Assembly: GCA_003669585.1 (NCBI GenBank) | Contig: QWOQ01000005.1 | Span: 1-64,000, forward strand | Source: Planctomycetota bacterium | Lineage (GTDB): Bacteria > Planctomycetota > Planctomycetia > Pirellulales > UBA1268 | Length of the DNA: 64,000 nucleotides | Reading direction: 5' to 3' | Shown here: in pieces, positions 45,944 through 53,995 of the stretch | How positions within the stretch are numbered: the stretch's first letter is position 1 | Layout of the letters: every line of letters begins with the position of its first letter | Made by a program: the position numbers and the translations under genes | The notes under the pieces: model-generated | Databases searched by the model: none | Seen by the model: only the letters and a program-made list of their open reading frames with translations | What the model was told of the DNA's origin: nothing

Positions 45944-47380
45944 ATGCAATTAAAAAATTCACGCGCAAAAATCTTCTCCAGTCGCCGTGAACTGCTGCGA
46001 ATCGCTCTTGGAGGATTTACGAGCCTCACTCTCGGTGATGTTGCTCGGCTTCGTGCTTCACCATTGGCGGCGGGGGAGGAGCCATCGGCCAACGCAGAGC
46101 AGACGGCGATTATTTTGGTGTGGTTGCGAGGGGGGGCAAGTCATCTCGATACGTTTGATCCAAAGCCAATGGCGCCAAGCGAATACCGTGGGCCGTTTCA
46201 GCCCATCCATACGAATGTTGCCGGTATCGATATCAGTGAGCTTTTGCCGGGGCTCTCAAAAATCGCAGATCGATACGCACTGATTCGGTCACTTTCGCAT
46301 ACCGGTGGCGGCCATCCTGCCGGAAGCCTGCAGATGCTCTCAGGAGATCCCGATCCGGCTGACAAATTATTTCCAAAATATCCCGACTGGATGACGGTTA
46401 CAAATTATTTTCGTTCGATCTCTTCCAAGAGTCAGCCGGCTTTACCGCATTACGCTGCGATTAATCCAGTGGATCGCTATGACAATTTTACGATCGCCGG
46501 GGCGACCTATGCCGGGCCGGCGTACGATGCATTTTCAGTGCATGGTGATTTCGGTGCGCCAGAGTTTCGGGTTCCTAACATTGCCGTTGGTGACGAAAAA
46601 CAAAAGTCGCAGCTGTTGTCGCGTGCATCGCTGAAACAGTCTCTCGATGGATTGAAGCGATCGATTGATTCCTCGAGCACAATGGATGCTGTGGATCGTT
46701 TTGACGCACAGGCACTCAATTTACTCGTCAGTCCCAAGGCTGCCGAAGCATTTGATCTTTCGAAGGAATCACCTCGTATTCGGGATCGATACGGGCGGCA
46801 TGCGTGGGGTCAACAATGCCTTTTGGCAAGGCGACTGGTGGAGGCCGGGGTTTCGGTGGTGACCACAGAATTTGACGGGTCGCTGTGTGGTCGTGTTGCA
46901 AACTGGGATGATCATGCGGTGAATCATCATGTGTTTGATGCACTGAGTTTTCGTGCTCCGGTGTTTGATCAGGCGGTCTCTGCGCTGATCGAGGACGTCT
47001 ACGTTCGAGGACTCGCCAAGCGAGTCATGGTTGTGGTCACAGGAGAATTTGGCCGCACTCCTCGAATCTCGCATGTGGCTAGCAGTGGTGGTGGAGTGGC
47101 TAGCGCCGATGCTGGCGTGGTGCAACCGGGACGAGATCACTGGCCGCAGGCAGGCTCGATGCTCTTTGCCGGTGGAGGCATTCGAACCGGGCAGGTGATT
47201 GGTGCCACCGATCAACGCGGTGAAGCTCCAATTGAAAGCCGCGTAGGACCGGAGGATTTTCTGGCAACACTCTACGATCACCTCAAGATCGATTACCAAC
47301 ATGCCACAATCAATGACCTGAGCGGTCGTCCGACTCCGATTATCCGGAGCGGCAAGCCGATCCGACAGCTGTGGAGCTGA
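45944..47380 (+). CDS. DUF1501 family protein (Tat-type signal)
   Basis: 478 aa DUF1501 protein of the alkaline-phosphatase/sulfatase-like superfamily, very expanded in planctomycetes. It has a Tat-like start SRRELLRIALGG, then ILVWLRGGASHLDTFDPKP, GEFGRTPRIS and RDHWPQAGSMLFAGGGI, all family hallmarks. Function is unproven. Unlike the other three DUF1501 genes here it has no PSD1 partner; it follows the ceramidase-like gene almost directly and probably shares its transcript. Confidence 0.92.
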   Translation: MQLKNSRAKIFSSRRELLRIALGGFTSLTLGDVARLRASPLAAGEEPSANAEQTAIILVWLRGGASHLDTFDPKPMAPSEYRGPFQPIHTNVAGIDISELLPGLSKIADRYALIRSLSHTGGGHPAGSLQMLSGDPDPADKLFPKYPDWMTVTNYFRSISSKSQPALPHYAAINPVDRYDNFTIAGATYAGPAYDAFSVHGDFGAPEFRVPNIAVGDEKQKSQLLSRASLKQSLDGLKRSIDSSSTMDAVDRFDAQALNLLVSPKAAEAFDLSKESPRIRDRYGRHAWGQQCLLARRLVEAGVSVVTTEFDGSLCGRVANWDDHAVNHHVFDALSFRAPVFDQAVSALIEDVYVRGLAKRVMVVVTGEFGRTPRISHVASSGGGVASADAGVVQPGRDHWPQAGSMLFAGGGIRTGQVIGATDQRGEAPIESRVGPEDFLATLYDHLKIDYQHATINDLSGRPTPIIRSGKPIRQLWS

Positions 47381-47417
47381 TGCGGTCAGAAAACATGCGT
47401 GTGTTCCTCGAACATCT

Positions 47418-48317
47418 TTAGAAGTCGAGTGGCGCAGCAAGCAGTTTGCGAAGATTTTCAACAAGCGTTGCTCGCGTTTGTTTCTGCAGAGCACTGAGAG
47501 GCTGTCGCGAATGCCCCATGTGAAAGCCTCGCAGTTCAACGCCAGCTCGAAAGCCCTCTGGAAAATCGGCTCCTCCGATCATGGTTTCAAACAGAACTCG
47601 CATCGCGGTGAAAGCAGCCGTGGCCGTGTTTTGTTCTCCAGACTTCACGGCGTCAAAAATAGTTCGTGTGACTTCTGGAATAACACCGCTCGTCGCGAGA
47701 GTTGCTCCATCGCAGCCAATGGTGAGCATTGGAAGAAGTCCTCCTTCCCAACCTGTCAGGAATGAGAAATCGGGTCGATTGGGACGAACAGCCGCCATCA
47801 AACGGATCATGAAGGAGATGTCACCGCTGGAATCTTTGATTCCGATAAATCGTGGAAACTCAGCAGAGAGCCGACGAATAGTCTCCACTTCGATCGCAGA
47901 GGCAAGCGCAGGAATATTGTAAATCGTCACATCGATCGGGCTGTGTCGTGCGATTTCACAAAAGTAGGCGTAGATGCTCTCCTGTGACAGCCTGTAGTAG
48001 ATCGGTGAGACAACGGCAACTGCGTCTGCACCGGCTTCCTTGCAGTGTTCGCAGGCACGAATTGTTTCAGAGACATTTGCCTCCGCCGCGCCAGCGACAA
48101 CCGTCACTCGTCCTGCCGCCTGTTCACAGACAATGGTGACAATGCGCTGCCTCTCCTGGGGCGTGAACCGGAGAAACTCCCCAGTGGATCCATTGGGATA
48201 CAGACCATGGACACCCTTGGCAATTAACCAGTCGATGTAGCGACGAAATTCAGACTCATCAATGCGGTTTCTGTCATCCAGCGGAACCATGAGTGGTGTG
48301 AGAATTCCCTTGATCAT
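47418..48317 (-). CDS. Dihydrodipicolinate synthase/N-acetylneuraminate lyase family protein
   Basis: Class I aldolase of 299 aa. Seen: PNGSTGEF (pyruvate-carboxylate binding), the catalytic Tyr in TIYNIPA and the Schiff-base Lys in FIGIKDSSGD. The substrate-specificity residues do not identify it as lysine-pathway DapA, and no other lysine genes are near, so a sugar-acid or sialic-acid-type lyase is as likely. Start ATG (MIKGILTPLMVP) replaces a much longer upstream frame. It is divergent from the PSD1 gene. Confidence 0.9.
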   Translation of the reverse strand: MIKGILTPLMVPLDDRNRIDESEFRRYIDWLIAKGVHGLYPNGSTGEFLRFTPQERQRIVTIVCEQAAGRVTVVAGAAEANVSETIRACEHCKEAGADAVAVVSPIYYRLSQESIYAYFCEIARHSPIDVTIYNIPALASAIEVETIRRLSAEFPRFIGIKDSSGDISFMIRLMAAVRPNRPDFSFLTGWEGGLLPMLTIGCDGATLATSGVIPEVTRTIFDAVKSGEQNTATAAFTAMRVLFETMIGGADFPEGFRAGVELRGFHMGHSRQPLSALQKQTRATLVENLRKLLAAPLDF

Positions 48318-48509
48318 AAAGTTGTATTCCGAGCGTGATGTGCTGAGTTTTGCGACGAATCGAAGGAGACTACACTCTTTAAGAAGTGTCCGCCACATCC
48401 ATCTGTATGCACTGCATGAAGAGAGAAGATAGACTTCAAAGGAACGATTCGGGACAGCGATCGGTGTGATCGATCGCGTAGCGTGTTGTCTGTCGTGAGA
48501 CTCAAAGCA

Positions 48510-50708
48510 ATGTTTCAAACTCTTTGGAGAGTCAGACAAGCAGCGTGGTGCACGGTCATTGTTTCCGTGCAGTGTCTTTGTATTGCTGCCGCGGAACAGA
48601 TTACATTTGAGCTGGATATAGAACCTATTCTGACCTCTCGGGGATGTAATTCTGGAGCCTGTCACGGTAAATCAGGCGGTCAGAACGGATTTGCATTATC
48701 GCTGCTGGGGTTTGACCCAGAGAGCGATTTTCAATCGATCGTTTCGGCGGCCCGTGGAAGACGAATCGCGATTGCCGCTCCGCAGACGAGCCTGCTTCTG
48801 CTGAAAAGTTCTGCTGCGATCCCACACGGCGGTGGGAAGAAGATTGATTCTCAAAGCGATGATTTTCAAATGCTCAGCCGTTGGATTGAGCAAGGAGTTC
48901 CCAGAAGTTCTCCGACCGATCGAAAGCTTGATCGAATTTCAATTTCTCCTCAGGCGAAGTCGCTCCTTGCAGGAGAAAGCGTCGAATTGATTGTGACGGC
49001 TCACTACAACGATTCCACCAGTCGTGTTGTTACGTCGAGATGCGCGTATCAGTCGAACGAGCCCGTGATTGTCTCCGTAACACACGATGGACACTTAAAA
49101 GCAGGAAATCTTCCGGGGGAAGCGACGATCATGGCTCGTTACATGGGCATGATCGGCACATGGAGCACGGCGATTGCCAGACCCGGCGCTGTCGATGTGG
49201 CGGCTTACGCCGTCCTGCCGAGGCTCACGCCGCTCGACGATCCAGTGTGGCAGAAACTTTCTAGCATGAATCTCATTCCAAGCGCTGTGGCTTCTGAAAG
49301 CACATTGCTGCGACGGGCTCATCTCGATTTGATTGGAAGACTTCCAACCGCTGATGAGGCTCGGAGTTTTCTTGTCGATTCCAATCCGGAGAAATTTGAA
49401 AGATTGGTTGAATCACTTCTGGAGCGTTCAGAGTATTCCGATTTCTGGGCAAATAAGTGGGCTGATTTGCTCCGCCCGAATCCGTATCGAGTTGGTATCA
49501 AGGCAACGCTGAGTCTGGACTCATTTCTTCGTAACGCTTTTGCTCAGAATCTTCCCTACGACGAGTTTGTGAGGCAGTTGGTAACAGCGACGGGAAGCAC
49601 GTGGCGAAATGGAGCAGCGACGATTTTTCGAGATCGTCGAAGTCCAGATGAGATTGTGACGATGATCAGCCAGCTTTTTCTTGGGGTACGACTCGAGTGC
49701 GCTAAGTGTCATCAACATCCGTTCGAGGTCTACGGCCAAAAAGATTTTTATTCACTGGCAGCTTTTTTTGGACGCGTAGGCTACAAGGGAGCAGGTCTCT
49801 CACCACCAATTTCTGGCGGTGAGGAAACGATCGTCGTTGCCGCAACAGGAGAGGTTCGTCACCCACTTACAAACGAAGTACTTGCTCCCAAGCCGCTTTT
49901 CGGAACGCTCAGCAATATTCCGCTTGATCAGGATCCGCGCAGATCGCTTGTTGCGTGGATGACCAGTCACGACAACGCGTTTTTTCATCGAGCGGCAGTG
50001 AATCGAATCTGGGCAGAACTTTTTGGGGTTGGCGTGGTTGATCCGGTGGATGATCTCAGAGCCACCAATCCCCCAAGTAACCCTGCACTTCTCGACACCT
50101 TGGCACAGGAATTGAAAAACAACGGATGCGATCAAAAAAAACTTCTGTCTACGATTCTGCGATCGACAGTCTGGAAACTTTCATCGATTCCGAATGCTAC
50201 GAACTCGAGTGATCATCGAAACTATTCTCGTCACTATCGCCAGCGTCTGCGGGCCGAGGTGCTTGCTGACGCAATCGACGACGTTACGCAGGTGCCAACA
50301 AGTTACGCAGGACTTTCTCCAGAGTCTCGAGCGGTTCAGCTTTGGACACATCGAACCGGTTCTGCGTTTCTTGACGTTTTCGGAAGGCCAGATCCGAATC
50401 AAGATCCTCCTTGTCAACGCGATCCAGATGCCACGGTTGTGCAGGCGTTGCATCTCATGAACAGCGTTGACATCGTGGCAAAGATTTCCAGTGACACCAG
50501 TCGAGCGGCCCGTCTGGCGGCAGGTAATCAATCTTTGGAAAATATTCTGGATGAGCTCTATCTTGTTTGCTACAGCCGTTTTCCGACGTCGGATGAACGA
50601 CAGTTGTTGCTCAAAGAATTTGAGCAACAGGGTCGATCGCGTCGACACTGTATAGAGGACATACTCTGGTCGCTGATCAATACGCCAGAGTTTGTTTATA
50701 AAGATTGA
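48510..50708 (+). CDS. PSD1-type protein: c-type heme motif, bacterial Ig-like domain, DUF1549 and DUF1553
   Basis: 732 aa exported protein. After the signal, a cytochrome-like region has RGCNSGACHG, a CX4CH motif rather than CXXCH. A BIG2-like Ig domain (about residues 145-225, SPQAKSLLAGESVELIVTAHY) precedes DUF1549 (LLRRAHLDLIGRLPTADE; LECAKCHQHPFEVY adds a canonical CXXCH) and DUF1553 (RRSLVAWMTSHDNAFFHRAAVNRIWAELFG). These proteins are thought to be secreted heme proteins working with DUF1501 partners, here the next gene. The true start could be the GTG or TTG a few codons upstream. Confidence 0.92.
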   Translation: MFQTLWRVRQAAWCTVIVSVQCLCIAAAEQITFELDIEPILTSRGCNSGACHGKSGGQNGFALSLLGFDPESDFQSIVSAARGRRIAIAAPQTSLLLLKSSAAIPHGGGKKIDSQSDDFQMLSRWIEQGVPRSSPTDRKLDRISISPQAKSLLAGESVELIVTAHYNDSTSRVVTSRCAYQSNEPVIVSVTHDGHLKAGNLPGEATIMARYMGMIGTWSTAIARPGAVDVAAYAVLPRLTPLDDPVWQKLSSMNLIPSAVASESTLLRRAHLDLIGRLPTADEARSFLVDSNPEKFERLVESLLERSEYSDFWANKWADLLRPNPYRVGIKATLSLDSFLRNAFAQNLPYDEFVRQLVTATGSTWRNGAATIFRDRRSPDEIVTMISQLFLGVRLECAKCHQHPFEVYGQKDFYSLAAFFGRVGYKGAGLSPPISGGEETIVVAATGEVRHPLTNEVLAPKPLFGTLSNIPLDQDPRRSLVAWMTSHDNAFFHRAAVNRIWAELFGVGVVDPVDDLRATNPPSNPALLDTLAQELKNNGCDQKKLLSTILRSTVWKLSSIPNATNSSDHRNYSRHYRQRLRAEVLADAIDDVTQVPTSYAGLSPESRAVQLWTHRTGSAFLDVFGRPDPNQDPPCQRDPDATVVQALHLMNSVDIVAKISSDTSRAARLAAGNQSLENILDELYLVCYSRFPTSDERQLLLKEFEQQGRSRRHCIEDILWSLINTPEFVYKD

Positions 50709-50760
50709 ATGTTGATGGGACCACAAAAGAGTCGTGACACGTATGAGCGGAGACCTCTTG

Positions 50761-52122
50761 ATGCATAGTACACCGTGGTGGTCGCGGCCCATGAGCCGTC
50801 GCGACGGCTTGAGACTCGGCGTGGGCGGCTTAGCCGGAGGGAGTTTCCTAGAACTCTGTCGGCTTGTGCAGTCCGCCGGAGCATCCGAAAACTCTGCTCA
50901 TTCGGTACCGCGTAAGACACCGAGTAACTGCATACTCATCTGGATGGACGGAGGTCCTTCGCACTTTGAAACGTTCGATCCTAAGCCCGAAGCGCCATCC
51001 GAAATTCGCGGTGAATTTTCACCGATATCGACGAACGTGCCGGGAATTTCGATCTCTGAACACCTTCCGCAATTGGCAAAGATTGCTGACAAGTACGCCA
51101 TCCTTCGTTCGGTCTGTCACAATCAAGGCAACCATGGCGCTGGAAACCACTACATGATGACCGGCGCGCCTCCTCGCATACCGGTTGGTTGTGGTGCGTT
51201 TGTCAGCTTTCATCCGAGTATGGGAGCAGTTTCCTCGCATGAACGATTTGCTCCGCATGGTTTGCCAGGCTATTTTGCGCTTGCTGGCATGACTCGATCG
51301 GGTGGCCCACATTTTCTTGGAGCGAAATACGCTCCATTTGTGGTTACCGATGACCCCAATGGCGCGAATTTTCGCGTTCGCGATCTTGCGATCCCTAGTG
51401 GGATCGATGAGTCTCGCTTTCAAATGCGACGCGATCTACGGGGTCGAATCGATCGCATGCCACGCATCGATGATCCAGCAGCGGCTGACCCGGTCAAGGT
51501 TATCGATGGATATTACGAACAGGGTTACAAGCTGGTGACGACTCCTCAAGCTCAAAAGGCGTTTGATATCGCCAGCGAAACGGCATCAATGCGAGATGCG
51601 TACGGCCGTACTTCGTTTGGTCAGCAAGCGCTCCTTGCGCGACGGCTCGTTGAATCAGGTGTTCCGTTTGTCACTATTAATAATGGTGGCTGGGATGATC
51701 ACAGCGCTATTTTTGATTCTCTCAAAACGAGGCTTCCAGCCTGGGATCAGACACTCGCCGCGCTCGTCAGTGATCTCGACGCTCGGGGACTTCTTGAAAC
51801 AACGATGGTGCTGGCGCTGGGCGAGTTTGGAAGGACTCCCAAAATTTCGACTCTTCCTGGAGCGGCAAAGGGGGGGCGAGATCACTGGTCGAGTTCAATG
51901 TCTATTTTTTTTGCCGGTGGTGGAACTCCGGGCGGACAGGTCGTTGGCTCGACCGACCGGCTTGGCCACTCAGCTTTTGACCGTGTGTTGTCGCCGGAGA
52001 ATTTTGTGTCGACGGTCTATACAAAGCTCGGTATCGATCCGGGAATGCACTTTATTACCCCCGCTGGCAGGCCGACATTCTTGGTCAGCGATCCAACACC
52101 GATCAAGGAATTGATGGGCTGA
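50761..52122 (+). CDS. DUF1501 family protein, partner of the upstream PSD1
   Basis: 453 aa. Tat-like start MSRRDGLRLGVGGLAGG, then LIWMDGGPSHFETFDPKPEAP, GEFGRTPKIST, RDHWSSSMSIFFAGGG and the closing PIKELMG. The ATG at 50761 follows GGAG by eight bases; in-frame GTG at 50734 and ATG at 50743 are alternatives. It directly follows the PSD1 gene and its stop overlaps the next start by one base (TGATG). Confidence 0.92.
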   Translation: MHSTPWWSRPMSRRDGLRLGVGGLAGGSFLELCRLVQSAGASENSAHSVPRKTPSNCILIWMDGGPSHFETFDPKPEAPSEIRGEFSPISTNVPGISISEHLPQLAKIADKYAILRSVCHNQGNHGAGNHYMMTGAPPRIPVGCGAFVSFHPSMGAVSSHERFAPHGLPGYFALAGMTRSGGPHFLGAKYAPFVVTDDPNGANFRVRDLAIPSGIDESRFQMRRDLRGRIDRMPRIDDPAAADPVKVIDGYYEQGYKLVTTPQAQKAFDIASETASMRDAYGRTSFGQQALLARRLVESGVPFVTINNGGWDDHSAIFDSLKTRLPAWDQTLAALVSDLDARGLLETTMVLALGEFGRTPKISTLPGAAKGGRDHWSSSMSIFFAGGGTPGGQVVGSTDRLGHSAFDRVLSPENFVSTVYTKLGIDPGMHFITPAGRPTFLVSDPTPIKELMG

Positions 52123-53831
52123 TGAGATTCTGTGCACCATTGTGGAGCGATCAAAAGCGGAGCGGACTGATAGGAGGGTTCAGTGTCTCACGCTACCTGT
52201 TCTGGTTTTTAGCTTTTGGTGAAATGTTGTCGCTGCCATCTTTTGGCGAAATGCCTGAGGCAACCCGACTTTTCCCTCCGGGTGGCATGCAAGGTCGAAC
52301 AGTCACCGTAAAGGCAACGGGAAAGTTTCCTGTGTGGCCGGTGTCGGTCTGGACCGACCGATCCCAGTGCCAGTGGAAACCGCTTGCAGAATCGGGGACG
52401 TTCGAAGTGTCGATTGCTGCTCAAGAAGCACTCGGCGTGCACTTGATCCGCTTGTATACACCAGGTGGTTCAACTGCCGTGCGGCGATTTGTCGTTGGAA
52501 ACCTCGTTGAATTCAATGAAGTCGAACCGAACGACAAGCGTTCTGAACTCACGCTCCAGACAGAAATTCCAGCGGTCATCAATGGAATTCTCTCGAAGTC
52601 TGGCGACGCAGACTGCTATCTCGTTCGGCTTGAAAAAGGTGAAACGCTGATCGCGCATGTCGATGCGCACCATCAGTTACGATCGCCCGTTGATAGCACT
52701 CTGGAACTCATTGATGCACGTCAGTCGATTGTCATACGAAATCTTGACGCATCCGGACTTGATCCAAGAATTGTTTATCACGCACAGCATTCGGGAGATT
52801 TTATCGTACGTGTATTTGGTTTTCCAGAAACACCCGATTCAACGATTGGTCTGGCGGGTGGCGATGGGTTTGTCTATCGGCTCACGCTTGCCAAGAACTC
52901 CTTTCTGAGTGGAGTCTTGCCGCTGGCTGTCTCACGTACCAGCGATACTTCACTCGTGGCAGTTGGCTGGAATCTCCCTGAAGCGGTGAAAAAAATACTC
53001 TTCAAGACTCCGCAGGACACGACCGATCAAAAGGGCGAGAGTCGAAAAAGTCCTATCGTCATTTCAATTCCTGGAATCGCCGGACAGGCGGTGGTGGCGA
53101 TCGTAGAGAACCCCGTGGTGACTTTATCGGAACCGACTCAAGAGGCAATCCACACTGCACAGACACTCCCGGGAACCTTTAGTGGATCCTTGAGTCTCCC
53201 CGGTCAGATTGCTGTTCATTCCATAACAGCAGCCAAGGACAGTCGCTGGATCGTGAGTTTTGAAAGTCAAAGCCTTGGGTACTCAATTGATCCGATGCTC
53301 TCTCTTGTGGACTCTGATGGAAAGGTGCTCCACGCAAACGACGAACCATCACCAACATTTGTCTGGCAAGTGCCCGCTGAAGGACAGTACAAAATTCTGA
53401 TTTCTGATCGTCAGCGTCTCTTTGGACCGAGTCAGATGTATCGGTTGTCAGTGCAACCTGAAACTCCGCGAGTTGTAATCAAAACAGATCTCGATCGAAT
53501 CGCGACAGAAGTGTCTAAGCCGACGGATATCGTTCTGCAGATCGATCGGCAGTATGGATTCAAGGATCCGCTTGAAATAGTTTTTCTGGATGCCCCTGGA
53601 TCGATTCAAGCGATGCCAGTGGTTTCCTTGCCGGAAGGAGACACTTCAAAAAAAGTGACACTGACCTTTTCGGTGAGTGAACCTTTTTCAGGGCCAGTGC
53701 GACTCGTGGCCAGAAAACAGGTTCAAATGCCTTCACCTGATTCTCTGCCAACAGTGTTTCCAGTCGTGTGCGGCCCTGAGGGCATTGTTTCTCTATGGAT
53801 TGCCTCAGAGGTTCCGTCTGTGGCCAAATAA
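52122..53831 (+). CDS. Exported pre-peptidase C-terminal (PPC)-like domain protein
   Basis: 569 aa. It has a hydrophobic signal (YLFWFLAFGEMLSLPSFG) and repeated beta-sandwich segments. The clearest is EVEPNDKRSE...GILSKSGDADCYLVRLEKGETLIAHVDA, the PPC signature; a related segment starts near AIHTAQTLPGTFSGSL with later DSDGKVLHANDEPSP. No catalytic domain is seen. Translationally coupled to the DUF1501 gene, so this is a three-gene unit PSD1-DUF1501-PPC that recurs in planctomycetes. A carbohydrate- or protein-binding role is likely but unproven. Confidence 0.85.
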   Translation: MRFCAPLWSDQKRSGLIGGFSVSRYLFWFLAFGEMLSLPSFGEMPEATRLFPPGGMQGRTVTVKATGKFPVWPVSVWTDRSQCQWKPLAESGTFEVSIAAQEALGVHLIRLYTPGGSTAVRRFVVGNLVEFNEVEPNDKRSELTLQTEIPAVINGILSKSGDADCYLVRLEKGETLIAHVDAHHQLRSPVDSTLELIDARQSIVIRNLDASGLDPRIVYHAQHSGDFIVRVFGFPETPDSTIGLAGGDGFVYRLTLAKNSFLSGVLPLAVSRTSDTSLVAVGWNLPEAVKKILFKTPQDTTDQKGESRKSPIVISIPGIAGQAVVAIVENPVVTLSEPTQEAIHTAQTLPGTFSGSLSLPGQIAVHSITAAKDSRWIVSFESQSLGYSIDPMLSLVDSDGKVLHANDEPSPTFVWQVPAEGQYKILISDRQRLFGPSQMYRLSVQPETPRVVIKTDLDRIATEVSKPTDIVLQIDRQYGFKDPLEIVFLDAPGSIQAMPVVSLPEGDTSKKVTLTFSVSEPFSGPVRLVARKQVQMPSPDSLPTVFPVVCGPEGIVSLWIASEVPSVAK

Positions 53832-53995
53832 ATTTGGAGCATTGTCAACGAATGTTTTATCGTCAAAGGCGAATTGCGATCAATGCAATTCTTCTTTGAC
53901 CTGAGGCGGGGTGGTCTACTCTTATTGATGTTCCAACGTACGTAAAATAGAGATACGCATTCAGGCGGTATTGACGGATGTGGGGGGTCTGAGGA

